From the NCBI RefSeq assembly GCF_025766255.1, contig NW_026516729.1, forward strand, positions 124,001-188,000: 64,000 nt of DNA. Reading direction: 5' to 3'. Numbering within the stretch: the first letter of the stretch is position 1; every line of letters begins with the position of its first letter. The position numbers and the translations under genes are program-made. A model generated the notes under the pieces. It did not search any database. It was not told the DNA's origin and saw only the letters and a list, made by a program, of their open reading frames with translations. Shown piece by piece: positions 11,257 to 23,389 of the stretch. Source of the DNA: Zychaea mexicana. Lineage: Eukaryota; Mucoromycota; Mucoromycetes; Mucorales; Lichtheimiaceae.

Positions 11257-14200
11257 ATGAGTCAGGTACCCCACCAACAAGCGTCTCTGTGTGTGTGTTT
11301 GTGTGGCTGAACTGCATGCGTGGAATGTGGTTTGCCCGAGCCCAATGTGTGCTAATTAGTCCCAAACAATTTAGCCAAATTCACCAGCAAAAACACCTCC
11401 CGCTGCCAAACGACCTGCCGTTAATTATAAGCTCAAAGACAATCCCTTTTTCGCTGCAAATCGTAACCCAGAGGAAAAAGACGCGAAACCACCTTTGGCA
11501 AAAATTAATAAGAGCCCCGTAACACAAACGTCAAAATTACCCAAGCCAGCCTCTGGCGACTCGACCACACCAACTGCAGAGTCTCGGAAACATGTCCGTG
11601 CATCCGTGCAAAAAATGGCTGCTTCCAGCACTGTCTCTGCGAACCCGTGGAAGGCTAAAATGATGAAGCCAGGTGCCATTGCTGCGAAAAAGCAACAACA
11701 CGCAGGTACCACAACTACCTCCACGACGGTTAGCAAACCTCCTACGGCGGCGACTGAAAAACAACCGTTGTCGACTACTACTACTGTCAAGAGTGCCGTT
11801 CAAAAGGCCCCGACGCCGACAACAGTGACTAGAGGTGGAGCACAGCAGCAGCAGCAGCAGCAGCAAAAGCAACAAAAGGACGACGACTCAGCGAAGAAAA
11901 AGAAGAATATTATGCCCTCATTACCGTCACCATCACCGTCAAAGTCGACTTCGTCTTCTACTACTGCATCAACAGAATCGTTCCAAAAGGTCAATTTAGC
12001 AAAGACAGCTGCTATTACCAAAGAGGAGCAAAAAGAGCTTATGACATCCACCACTACAGCACCGAATTCACCTTTAATTGAAAAAAGCAATATTCCAGCT
12101 GCTGACAATAAGAGCTTATCTACAAATGCATCGATCCAAAAATCGCCTAAATCAATTGGGGCTACTTCATCCCTAAAAGATACACCAGCAGTATCGACAC
12201 AAAAGCTGCATGAATCAAATATCAATGCAAAAACAGCAGCTCCGACTATTACGGAAGAAAGAAGCATCGCAAGTACCAACAGCACCGCTAATGATTCTGG
12301 AATCGATAAAGCTAAAATGGCCACCAGCGGTATGGTAGACGAGAGCATTAGCCCCTCTCCTGCTACAGATAGGTCTCTGGTTCAGGGACGTAGCATCAAA
12401 ACTGAGCCAACATTAGCAACGCGACCGGATGCAGCTACAGATGAGATTAAAGCGGTACAGCAAGAACCTGAGAAACAGGCAGAGAGCTATTTGACGACCA
12501 CAAAGTATGAGGTAGAGGAGAAGGAGGCGGCAAATCAACCAGCAGCAAAAGTAGCATTAATGGAGACAGCACTCGATGCCTTACGACCCATGAGCGCAAA
12601 TACCGACCTCAGCATCTCAAGTATCCAGAGTTTGAGCGACAGTGATAGCACCAGTAGCAGTAGTTATAACGAAGACAACGGCCACGACGATGACGATGAC
12701 GCTCAAGAGGGAACCACGGCAACAACATTGAGTACAAATACTTCTTCTAATACACTGGCTCCTTCAAAACCTACATCTGCTACTGCTACAACACCAATAG
12801 CAGCCTCCAGCCCCGCGACCGCTTTTGGAATTGTTCTTCCATGGTATCAGTATGCTCATGACCATGCACCGCTAATCCCAGAACAAGGCAATGGCAAGAT
12901 CATGATGGCTGATCCTGCCGAAATTGGACGTCAGCTAGCTGTATCCCACGCGGTTCTCACTGCCATGGATTTTTCAACCTTGTCCAGTGTTTTGGATGCA
13001 GAGAAGTGGCAAAGGGTAAACACACATACAGCATTACTAAGTTGGACAACATGAAATTAATCCAATCAACTTTTAATTTCGCTTAAATTCTGTAGAAATA
13101 TACAAATGCTAAATCCAGCGTGGATACCATACGCGATCGAGTTTTATTGGAGACGCGTATCCAACGCACGTACGCATCCATGCTTAAACTCGCCGTAGAT
13201 CGCCATAGCAGACTACTTATTAAGGACCTACAAGCGCGTACAAGCAATATTGACCAACTCACTCAGGAGCTTTATTATACCTTTTCACACGTCTGTGATT
13301 CGCAGGAACGCTATCTACACCATCTTGCAGGCACGTTGGCAGTAACAATCCAAAGCGACGAGCGATTATGGCGAAGCACATCCTTTGCTGCTACTGCTGC
13401 TGAACCACCATCCACTGCAGCAACTGCAACTACAACGCTATCGTCGTCACCAGCATCCAACAAAAAACGGCGAGAAGAATACCCGGATGTAGTTTTGCGG
13501 CTCGAGAAAATCGCAAAAAGATGCTCGTCCTCACTTACGACAAATATGTCACAGCAATATCAGCAAGACATTTTAAAACGCAAAACGAAAAGCACTACTA
13601 CTACCCGCCGTAACACCGATAATATGAGCGATGACGGAAATCTTTCGGATGACTCAATGTTTCTTGCATCTGTACGCACCAGCATGACCAGTTTTGATGA
13701 TCATCAACAAGCACATGCTCTCCTAGATATCATCGAGAAACAGCTATCCGTATATGGTGGTAATGGTGCTCACGTTGCTGGCGACAAGAGCACTTCGGCT
13801 GGTGTTAGCACTGACAGTAACAATGCCGACCTCCAAGAGGAGCTAGTGCGCTTACGAAAGCGAGAAGCAGAAATGCAGCATCGTCTGGATACCCAGTCGT
13901 CCGAGTTCTCTCGACAGCGGTTAGAATGGGAACGGCAATTAATGCAAGCAACGCAGCAGCAAAATGACCAATCTTCATCATCCGCAATACAGCAAAAGCT
14001 AGAGCAGCAAGTAGCACGTGAAATTGAAGACCGCAAATCTCTAGAGGAATCACGGAGACGATTAGAAGAAGCATTACGGCATGCGGACCACCACCAAGCT
14101 GAGATACAGCGACAGCTAGAGGACAGCCAACGCGACCAAGCCCAGCAGTGTCAAGAGCTTAACCAGGCATTATCCCAAGCCAAACACCATGAGTCGAGAC

Positions 14201-15174
14201 TACAAGAAGAACAGACCGTGTTGCAGGACCGGATACAAGAGCTTGAACAGACATTGAAATTAGCAACAGAGCAGCAAAGTCTTGAACAGAGTAGCCGTGA
14301 ATCTGCCAAGATATACGAGCTCAACCAAGCGTTACTGCAGGCCAACCAGCGCGAGCGTGAGCTGGTACAGCGAGTTCAACGACTCGAAGAAACGACGACA
14401 AATTTGCACAATGAGCATGCATCAAGACAGCGAAACTCGGAGCAGTCTATGCTGCATAAATTCAAACAAGAAAGACATGCTATCCAAGCTGAGTTGGAGA
14501 TTTCGCGGCAACAAGAAACTGAGGCACGGAGTCGTTTGGATGCTTTAAACGCTCAAGTGAAACAGGCACTTACTAGTACATCGATGCCATCTTTGGATGC
14601 CATGGTAGACAAATTGATAGAACAACAGCAACAACGACAATCATCAGCAAGGCCGGCTTCGAGGGAGAGCAGCAACCAACAGCAAGCACTGGATAATCTT
14701 CGCGCAGCATTCAAAGAAGCGCAAGAAGAATATACCCGGAGAGAAGCAGCACTCATGCTCCAATCGGCCAGCGTTGAAGCAGAATTGGGTGCTATCTTCA
14801 AAGAATATGACAAGCTTACACGCAACATTGCAGACTTTAATTACGAACGCAAAAAGTACGATCAGCAAGTGCAGGCCCTGATGCGCGAAAAACATCTACT
14901 GGACAAACAACTAGCGGATTACAAGGTCAAGGACGGTATCGGCAAGGATGGTCAAACAATGACTTTGCGCAAGGAGTTCCGGCAGTTGATGGCGACAGTC
15001 AAGGCTGAACATGAGCAGGCAATTGAGAAGGAAATGGAAAAGCGACGACAGGTGGAAAGTGACATGCGTAATATGAAGCACGAATTAGAGATGAAGCGAT
15101 GGGATACAGTGAGCACTGCTGTACAAACTAGTTTCGTCGCTTATCCTCCTCCATCCAATGCCACCACTATGTAA
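11257..15174 (+). CDS. Large disordered/coiled-coil protein (3 exons)
   Basis: Exons 11257-11265, 11375-13015 and 13096-15174 give 1242 residues. Exon 1 is only nine nucleotides (Met-Ser-Gln), followed by a 109-nt intron with a CTAAT branch-like site; all phases agree. Residues 1 to about 470 are low in complexity (Ser/Thr/Ala/Pro/Lys, a Q run, acidic DDDDD patch). Residues about 490-640 form a compact helical region around LETRIQRTYASMLKLAVDRHS. From about 795 to 1220 there is a long Glu/Gln/Arg-rich coiled coil. The order, disordered head then short domain then coiled coil, recalls fungal Uds1-type (up-regulated during septation) proteins, but I cannot confirm that family. A scaffold or cytoskeletal role is inference. 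Confidence 0.8.
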
Positions 15175-15390
15175 TATTTGTTATTTTCGCTATATAGAAG
15201 TTTCTTTTTATTGTTTTCGTTTTTATCACCTTCATCGAACATTTATCCGCTTCCCATTCGTCTATCCTATATCTCACCCATAACAACATATTGTACATTT
15301 AGTAGTTCATAGTCTCTTTACTTAGTTTAATTTGTTATAGCTCATCATTTACTCTTACTAGCATGTCAATAGATATATCAAAGCTATTTT

Positions 15391-17997
15391 TTATTCCAAT
15401 TCTTGTTTGTGGTCTGTGTAATTAATGGTTGGATGCTGCAGATCCAACGCTTCCGTCAATCGAAAGAACAGACTCCAGTTCTCCATAGTTTTCTTGAATA
15501 AATGGGATCCAGGACCATTGGAATAGATTGCGACGTCTGCCATTGAATGGACTTCCGATTCCATGTGGACTGGTATATTTCCATTCCATCTGAGACCAGC
15601 AGCATAGCTTCCAGATGGATCTTCAGGGTTTTCGACATAAAGCTTGCCATATCCTTCTTCTTCTTGCATGATAAACGGGTTACGATAACCGTTCGATGAA
15701 AGCTTCCAAGCTTCAAAATGATCGGGCCCGTTTGTTGAGCCAGAAGCCAAGGTAATACGAGGATCCCAGTTGTCCGGAAAGCCATCCTGATCTTCGTCAG
15801 AAAATCCGGGCCATCCAGACTTATCATAAATACCGACGGCATTACGCATATTCCGGTGAGATGTTTGAGAGTCCAAAAACTGCTGGTCAACAGTACCAAA
15901 TACATCATAGGAGTGACTATATGCATAAATATGTCATATAGAAAAATTAATTTTATGTAACTACAGCAACAAATAAAAAAAATAGTTAATATAGGTACCT
16001 GTGATCGGCTGTCACGAGTATAAGCGTATCTTCGTATTCGCCGTTTTTCTATATCCGGAATTTTATAAACAGTTAGTGATAGCTATGGTCATCTAGTCCA
16101 TTGGTAAAGACGCATGCAATAGATAGACTTATGAGGAGTGTACCTTGAGCCATTCGATTGTTTTCTTGATTGTCACATCCAACTCGATAAGATCAGCCCA
16201 TGCACGCGGAAAGTCTAATTGGTGGAGCCTTTTATCGACTGATGCGGCCTCTGACATCAAAAAGAAACCATCATCACCACCCCGTTTCTTCAAGACTTCT
16301 AAAGCCTTGAGTGTCATGTCATCTAATCCGGGCTGGTCGGAACCTAAAGCGCTATCGCCACTCAAATCAGGGGCAGCTGCATTATCGGCTGTATTATTGA
16401 TGAAAATGTTTCGCTCAAGCCAGCTGAATGTTTGCCAAAATACCGTCAATACTATAACTCCTAATCATAAATGCAATAGCTCATCTAACTGTTCTCTTTT
16501 TAGTGCAAGGACTTACACATCCATAACGTCTTTTCGGAAAATACCCAAAAGCTTGTTCTGGCCATTGTACGCATTCAAAGTCTGCTTATTCATAACGACT
16601 TGATAGCCATACTTGTCTTGCAAAAGTGCGTAATAATCAGTCTCATTGACGGCCTGTTCTCCCTTAAAGTATTCGGCTCCACCGCCCATCAATACATCAG
16701 GCTCGACTGCAGCTAACCAATCTGGGACGCCATGGACCAATTGATCAGTGATTTCAGCCAAAGTTCCACGTCTTCGCGTATGCGAATAAAATGCACCGGG
16801 TGTTGCATCCTGGACAAAAGCAGTAGTCACTATGCCAACCGCTTTGCCTGGCTGTCGTCGACGGATTAATTCCGTAACTAATTCGACTTTGGGGTCGTCG
16901 AATTGGGATGGCGAAGAATCACCATACACTCCGAGGGCTTGGACGCTGGCTTTATGGCCTGTTGCATAGGATGATGCAGAATTGGAAGAGTCCGTCACAA
17001 GACCGTCCACTGAATGTGTGATGATATGACCAAGCTCGTCAAAATCTTCAAAGGATAATAGGCCGTTGACGAATTTTCCCGAGGTTGTTTTACGTGCAAC
17101 TGCACGAGCAGCTGTGATCATCTACACGAGACACACATATGTTTAGGTGCTAACATATATACCTTACAGCATCTTTGTATAAAAAAAAGAGTTCTTTACA
17201 CCAATGTTGCAGCCATCTGCTATAAAAAGAATGGCGTTTTTTGCTTTTCGTTCAGGCTTACGGGGCTAATAAAAAAAGCACGCACATTGCGCCAGCCGAA
17301 ATATATCAGCGTCTCCTGCATTCTCCAACAAGCTACATGATTTATCTTTTTTTTGATCTGCTCAACAATTATGCGAACCTCGATAACAGTGTAGCGAACT
17401 GTGTATGCTTCCTTGGGACTGTACTGGACTGACACATCGTACCTTCCTGGTTCATCGAATTTCAATTTACGCCATACTCGGGATGATACATTAACATCGA
17501 TTGGCTTTTTACCACCACCTTCCTCCTTGGAATAATGTGCTTCAGCGGAATATGCCCAAGTGAAATTCCAGTACTCGAGGGCTGGTATATCTGGGGTAGC
17601 AAAAAACTCATTTGCATCGGTCCATGGCCCATCGTCTTTGCGTACGGTAGTTTTGAATTGCGTATAAGGCTCTGGTGCCGGATTGGATGTGTTTCTGTCG
17701 TACGCATGAAGTTCTACCCTCAGATCAAAATAGGCACCTGGAAGAAATTGCGAACTAGTAGTAGAGGGTCATTACCATTATCATTAGATGATCTCAAATG
17801 AAGCCAGATAAAATAGTAGCTTACACATCCGGTGGGAAAATGCATGCGTGATCATCTGGACAGGCTCCAAGGCGAGGAAATTGGCCCTCAGGGTCAGGAA
17901 GACGTTGATAAATACCAGGCCGGCCAGCTAGAACGTTGCTGATAGTAGTAATGGATATTACTGTCAGAGACAAGAAGAAAGCTCCTACTTTTTTCAT
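15391..17997 (-). CDS. Secreted alkaline phosphatase (7 exons)
   Basis: Metal-dependent phosphomonoesterase of the alkaline phosphatase superfamily. Exons on the minus strand: 17825-17997, 17379-17754, 17200-17256, 16517-17121, 16144-16423, 15999-16048 and 15391-15916. All phases agree, giving 688 residues. A signal peptide (MKKVGAFFLSLTVISI, cut after NVLA) precedes about 160 residues of an extra N-terminal domain. The catalytic domain follows: KNAILFIADGCNIGM (metal site), VTDSSNSASSYATGHK (nucleophile Ser after Asp), and TADHSHSYD with metal-binding His. An acidic loop DEDQDGFPDNWD at about residue 554 looks like a calcium-binding DxDxDG loop. No GPI signal is evident at the C-terminus. 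A role in phosphate scavenging is likely but inferred. Confidence 0.93.
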
Positions 17998-19181
17998 GTC
18001 AGTAAGATATGTGGAATGACAAGATCAAGAAGCAACAAAAAAGAGTAAGCATGCACGAAAAATCTGTGTCATTTTTGATTGATTGAAGGATCTGCATTTT
18101 CATGGTAGGGGGTGCATATTATCTGTATATTACAGATACTAATACCTGTGCTGTAGAGAGTCTTACAAAATTAGCAAACAGCTTGTGCATGGTAAATACT
18201 CTTTTGGAAGACTGCTGGTATTATACAGTAACACTGAGATACGGCTTAAAGCATGTAGTCGATAGTGAAAGCTCACTAGTTCCTTAAATAATATTAGTAA
18301 CCACAGTAAACAATAAATTTAAATTTCTAGCCGCTTGTTAATGGTTTTGATTAATATAACCATTCACTTAAGAACAGATGCGTAATAGCTAGTAACTGGT
18401 GCTGAAAAACAGTCTGTATAATCTAATACTACAGCGCAGGATGCACCTAAGCTATTACGCATCCCTTCATCAGCAACAGAAGCACAACATCAGTACAGCA
18501 TTGATTACTGCGTCACATGTGGAGATGATGGCAAACAATATGACTAACCTGGATTCTTCTCCCTTGAAAGTTATATTCGTGTTTAAAAAGTTCGAGAACA
18601 CAGAATTGTCAAGGTAGCTTTAATCTCGAAAAGGGTCGCGATTCTATAATCCAGTAACTTACAACTGCTACATTGTTATATACAGGGGCGAATACGCTGG
18701 TAACTCAATTCTCTTTTATCTTGTAGAAAATGTGATAATAGCAGCCATCATACTGTCCCCTTGCTTCGCTTGCTTTCAGTGATGGATGAAAGCTGTTGAC
18801 TGCATTCTTGATGCATGAATCAGACTTTCTAAATTGAAAAATACGAATTGAGTATAAACTGTCTGTCCACCGCTTCCGTTGATATAAACCATACTAAACG
18901 GTATTCGTGCAGCTTACATAGCTGAGCACGGTTCTCAAAAGATGTATTCAAACTTAGCGGTCTTCACTCTTAAGGCTTTTGGAGCTGCTTCTGCACTCAG
19001 TGCATCCTTAATGCACCGGCATTGGGGCAAAGCGTTTGTCCGTAGATCTGTGTAACAACCCCTTGTGACTTGGAACAGCTCCGATGTGGGCACACTAACA
19101 GTGCAATTCCTTCGTTTTTTCCTCTCTTGCCAAGCCCTTGCCCTCTTTTTTTTTTCATCTTTTCCATTTCTTGTGCTCGAT
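17998..19181. other. Intergenic region, no recognised gene
   Basis: About 1.2 kb between the divergent phosphatase and the first PB1-like gene. It contains only short frames without family resemblance. A pyrimidine-rich run at about 19107-19170 directly precedes the start codon of the PB1-like gene. Confidence 0.4.
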
Positions 19182-19892
19182 ATGGAAGCAGCAGCACAAC
19201 AACCGACGAACCAGAACCATAAGTCGGAGCCAACGCTGGTTTTCTTTATTCTCAAACCAGCCTTAGACGGCTCACCAGAAGAGACCCGCCGATTCGAGGT
19301 CGCTACAGACCATATCACCTATGACGAACTTCACCGACGAGTCAAAGATACCTTTGGGCTCAGGGTCAGATTCAACCTCACGTTTGACAAGCATAATACG
19401 ACAATTACCATGACAGATACAAATGATCTTAAATATCTGGTGCAGCAACAACAACAACAGACGGGTTTTGTCATCAATAAAGATCAAGCCGATCCCGTTG
19501 TCTGGATGAAGATTGTTATTCTGTCAGCGGAGAACGATGATGATGATGATAGTAGAACCCAAGAAAAAGAAGAAGAGTGGTACCTTAAAGCAGCTCGATG
19601 GATTGTTAGTGCAGGCAGGGTGATCATGATTGTCGCTGTACCGATTCTACATGTCTTTGGACCAGCTTTGGCAGAGCGACTGCCACCACCGTATGCACAG
19701 ATTGTGCTGGCTGCCACAGCTGCTGCGCGAAAGATGCCAGAATTACTAGGTCATCCGTTCTCACAAGCATTATTAGCAGCTGGTGCTGCATTTGCCACTA
19801 CTACTTCTACTTTATCGAGAACAAAGCCAAACCGTCTGTCGCATCATCAAGAACAAAAAACATCATCCGCAGCAGGCGAGCAGCAGCAATGA
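19182..19892 (+). CDS. PB1-like domain protein, copy 1 of 3
   Basis: Intronless, 236 residues; the ATG at 19182 is chosen by alignment with the two neighbours. Residues about 18-90 resemble a PB1 (Phox/Bem1) ubiquitin-like interaction domain: a basic beta-strand start ETRRFEV, helix YDELHRRVKDTFGL, strand FNLTFD, then ITMTDTNDLKYLV, which fits the acidic OPCA-type loop. A glutamine run ends the domain. The second half has a conserved block (WYLKAARWIVSAGRVIMI) leading into a long Ala-rich hydrophobic stretch that could insert in a membrane or form a helical bundle. The tail is polar. It is one of three tandem homologues. Function is unknown; partner binding through PB1 is inference. Confidence 0.75.
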   Translation: MEAAAQQPTNQNHKSEPTLVFFILKPALDGSPEETRRFEVATDHITYDELHRRVKDTFGLRVRFNLTFDKHNTTITMTDTNDLKYLVQQQQQQTGFVINKDQADPVVWMKIVILSAENDDDDDSRTQEKEEEWYLKAARWIVSAGRVIMIVAVPILHVFGPALAERLPPPYAQIVLAATAAARKMPELLGHPFSQALLAAGAAFATTTSTLSRTKPNRLSHHQEQKTSSAAGEQQQ

Positions 19893-20017
19893 TATATTTA
19901 TAGTGTAGACACAACCATGTTGCTGTGCTGGACTTGCACATATTTTCTTTCTTCCACAACCATCCATGCTCCTTGCATTCATACATTTCTCATCAAACGT
20001 GCCCCAACCCGTTGCCT

Positions 20018-20053
<36 letters not shown>

Positions 20054-20700
20054 CCTTGTCTATATCTTATATCCTCTCATTCTACTACTATCATTAAAAA
20101 GCATTTTCGATTATACGATAGTGTCACTGTGATATTGGTCGATTATATGTATCCTGTAAATACAGTCTGATCATTTCATCGTGCCGCTACATTACTATTA
20201 TTATTAAGGTAATCATCGCGTAGCACTGGGATGAATGAGTGAATTAGTGCGGCACTCAAAAGTCCGGGACACTATTTTTGTTGCTTGCAGATGGGTCGGG
20301 AACCTGACGCATTGATTATCATCAAACACACTTTTTTGTTGATCACGAAAGCTTTATTTTATCGCTGCAACCTGCTAATTTTGCTAACGTTATAACGGAT
20401 TCTCGATGCTTCATCAACCTACGCTATTCTAAGGAGTATGTTCTTTGGGCGCAACAACACTAATCACATTGTTTTTCGGACATCCATCCGGAAATACTCT
20501 GCAACGTTTCACGAGAAAATGGGGGCACTGGTGGTGATAGTCATCAAGTTGCAGAATTGTTTAGACTTGATGCAAAAGCCAAGAACCTGGCTGTGACTTT
20601 TTCAACCATTTCTTCTGCCTTTGTTTCCCTCGGTCTGGCCTGTATCTTTTGATTTTGCCCTCTCTCCAACAGACAGTACCTTTTCTGTTTATTTATCACC
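19893..20700. other. Spacer between PB1-like copies 1 and 2
   Basis: About 800 bp with an (AT)n dinucleotide run at about 20021-20048. No gene is seen; the plus strand becomes pyrimidine-rich just before the next start codon. Confidence 0.45.
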
Positions 20701-21327
20701 ATGGCTAAAGAGACCCCTGTTGAAGAGAAACGAAGCATCATTTTCATGATCAAACGACCACGACCCGAACTTCACGGTGCCGAAGAAATACGACGTTTTG
20801 AAGTGTTGGAAGGCATCAGCTACCGAAAACTTCATCGACGCGTGCGCAAAGCATTTGGTCTAACCAGCGGATTTGACCTGGCATTCGACGAGCACAATAC
20901 AACAATCACCATGACTGACGATCAAGATATGCGGCATGTGACAGAGCGATCGCAGCGCGAGTTTCAGTTAAACAGCACTTGCCACAACCAGCCGGAGCAA
21001 GAGCATCATAATCGTGGCGAGCCGCTGGTATGGATGGTGATTGTACCTTCGCATAATCTGGGAGAACGATGGATCATGAAGGCCGTTCGATGGGTTGCCA
21101 AGGGGGGCCGTGTCGTTCTAATAACAGCAGCATCGGTCATTACACTCGTTGCTCCATTGATTCCGCTATTACCTGTACCACAAGTGGCTGCAATTGCAGC
21201 GATTGCAGCTGCAGCTACTGCCATCACTACTGCATCACAGCAGTCGTCATCCTCCTCCTTGTCGCAGGAGCAAGAGCAGCAGCAGGAGCAGCGTCAACTT
21301 ACTACATCCTCGGCATCGTTAGCCTGA
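20701..21327 (+). CDS. PB1-like domain protein, copy 2 of 3
   Basis: Intronless, 208 residues, clearly homologous to the gene at 19182. It shares EIRRFEV, YRKLHRRVRKAFGL, FDLAFDEHNTTITMTD and the post-domain block WIMKAVRWVAKGGRVVLI. The following hydrophobic run (ITLVAPLIPLLPVP and then Ala/Ile repeats) is even more membrane-like than in copy 1. The C-terminus is a Ser/Gln-rich tail. The start ATG sits in a CACCATGG context. Same strand and spacing as its neighbours suggest tandem duplication. Function is not known. Confidence 0.75.
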   Translation: MAKETPVEEKRSIIFMIKRPRPELHGAEEIRRFEVLEGISYRKLHRRVRKAFGLTSGFDLAFDEHNTTITMTDDQDMRHVTERSQREFQLNSTCHNQPEQEHHNRGEPLVWMVIVPSHNLGERWIMKAVRWVAKGGRVVLITAASVITLVAPLIPLLPVPQVAAIAAIAAAATAITTASQQSSSSSLSQEQEQQQEQRQLTTSSASLA

Positions 21328-21705
21328 GACGTCCCCACCCCACGGATACATACTACTATGTAAATATACTTACTATATACTACCCCTCTATCATGTACAT
21401 TATTTCTCTTTTACGACGGCAATACAGCATCTGCTGTTCCTACTATCATCATGTAGATTCACAAAAATGGGCAAGATGGCGAGTAACCCATTTGCTAAAA
21501 AGAATGTTCTTGGCAGCCACTCTTGTGCAACCACTGATCATGTGGCTGGATTACAGTTGCGTTGTCAGTCCCGGGTTCCAGCACACAAGTTTGTTGGGTG
21601 TTCCGGAATGCACGCCACACAAGGCGGCGTTGCTCTTCTTTCTTTCTTTCTTCGTTACTTATAGCAGCAGCAGCAGCCAAGAAGCGATCCCGTCAATTAA
21701 TCTCC
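21328..21705. other. Spacer between PB1-like copies 2 and 3
   Basis: 378 bp with a run of CAG triplets at about 21664-21680 shortly before the third copy. No gene is supported here; the frames visible are other-frame readings of the flanking genes. Confidence 0.35.
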
Positions 21706-22355
21706 ATGGCACCACCCGAAAATTGTGATCGTATGGTTTTGATCAGTTATTATGAACAACCTGAGGGACGAGGACTGCAAACAGAAACGCGACGTTTCCC
21801 AATCAACCGACGGACTAAATATAAACGGTTACATCGTCAGGTACGCACATCTGATAATCAATGATATTTCTCGCTATACTTCCAAGCCAGACAAAAGTGA
21901 AGGACAGCACCAAGAATACCAGCAGTGAGTCTCTGGGTATCACTCATAAAACGTGTATTTTTTCTATCAAGGTACGGAAAGGTTTTGGGCTAGAACAAAG
22001 CTTTGATCTCGCGTATCCAATGCGCTGTGATCAGCAAACAGTAGAAGCTGGGCATGATGACCGAGAAGCCCTGCAACAGTCAGCCGTAGTTACACGATGG
22101 ATCAGCATGTCTGGCGACCACGACATTGCTCATATTTTAAATCAAGATGAAGCGGTCGAGTTGAAGGTCGTACCCTCTGCCAACAATATCAGCATGAATC
22201 CATTCCGACGCGGATGGCGCAAAAGTTTGGGCTTTGTAGAAAAACACGGACCCAACATCCTTGAAACAATTTCATTCTTGACATCTGTATATGATGCTGT
22301 ACACCCTGCGGTTCTACGTATAACCAACGGCAAACATCATCGTCCTCGTTGGTAA
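21706..22355 (+). CDS. PB1-like domain protein, copy 3 of 3 (diverged, 2 exons)
   Basis: Exons 21706-21840 and 21972-22355 (131-nt intron) give 172 residues. The exon junction rebuilds the family helix: KRLHRQ joins VRKGFGLEQSFDLAY. The PB1-like acidic loop survives as WISMSGDHDIAHIL. It differs from copies 1 and 2 in having an intron, in lacking the Ala-rich hydrophobic tail, and in ending with a helical segment (RRGWRKSLGFVEKHGPNIL, then ISFLTSVYDAVHPAV). It is the most diverged of the three. It may bind the other copies or a common partner through PB1 surfaces, but that is inference. Confidence 0.7.
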
Positions 22356-22693
22356 AAATTGCCCACCCGTCACCAAGTATCATTGTTATTCATTCACTGT
22401 TGTTGTTTATATACCCTTTCATTCTTTGTACTTTTATTATTTTTAAAATAAACACTTGTTATGCCGTCTGAACGTTCATTTGTATATCTATGTATCATAG
22501 AGCGTTATCCATCGATGAAACTTCATAAAGCTAGTGAAGCTGCTTTTCTATTCAACCCCTTACCCACCTGGTGGAGTATTCTTACATAGTCTCATCTCGA
22601 CGTATACCCACACACATTTACTGGCCATCCCATCCACCACAAGATATCATGCGGGAAAAAAATTTGTTACAATACATATCCGATGAGGCACAT
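22356..22693. other. Convergent intergenic spacer
   Basis: 338 bp between the stop codons of PB1-like copy 3 (+) and the NR2C2AP-like gene (-). AT-rich, with ATTTTTAAAATAAA-type sequence near 22438 that could serve 3'-end formation. Nothing else is seen. Confidence 0.4.
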
Positions 22694-23314
22694 TTAATGA
22701 TGACCAAGAATATCCATTTTATAAACCGTGATGCGTCCATAGAAATCTGTGCTTTCTTCAAACACGATCTTGAGTCGCTGGATCTTGCTATCGACTGAGC
22801 TTAAGGGAAACTTTTGTGTCGAGTTGATATCCTCTGGATAAAAGGCGCCAAGATCGATGCTGTAATCGTTCGGTGTGTCAGGTAAACTGGCAAGTGCGAG
22901 ACATTTTTTGCCTACGAATCCGCCCTGGAACGTGAATAGGATCGCTTCAACCGTGACAGGCTCACTTCCAAAGTCTAAAAGAATATGTTGTGGTAGGCCC
23001 TAAAGATAAAGACGAAAATTAACCCACTGCCCATTATACGTGAGATTATTGTATATTGTACGATCGAAAGGCTGTATATTACCTGTTCAGAATTCCAACA
23101 TGTTTCTTCGCTGCCGTCAATCAGGTGCTGTTTGCCAAAAGTCGCTGTGTCGCGATTGAGAACTGAAGTAACTCTGTAAGGAAAAGAATCATTACAGTGA
23201 GGAATGTGCAATCAGCTTCCTTGCCCACTATACGGAACATATGTTGAATAAAATAGATACATAGTCAAACACACACTTGATACGAGTCTCGGGTGTTATT
23301 AAACTTTGTGTCAT
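22694..23314 (-). CDS. NR2C2AP-like F5/8-type (discoidin) protein (3 exons)
   Basis: Homologue of animal nuclear receptor 2C2-associated protein (TRA16), a single discoidin/F5-8C-like domain of uncertain biochemical role. Exons on the minus strand: 23277-23314, 23083-23173 and 22694-22999, in phase, 144 residues (human 139). Matching blocks are MTQSLITPET, VTSVLNRDTATFGKQHL, EETCWNSEQGLPQ, FQGGFVGKKC, FYPEDINSTQKFPL and FEESTDFYGRITVY at the end of the domain. The gene starts only 75 bp after the stop codon of the FIST-domain gene on the same strand. The family call is firm; function in fungi is unknown. Confidence 0.92.
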
Positions 23315-23389
23315 TATTATAATAAATTTTTGGATAGTTATGTATACAAGGGAAAGGAGAATAATAATTTTCTACTGCTGTACATAGCA

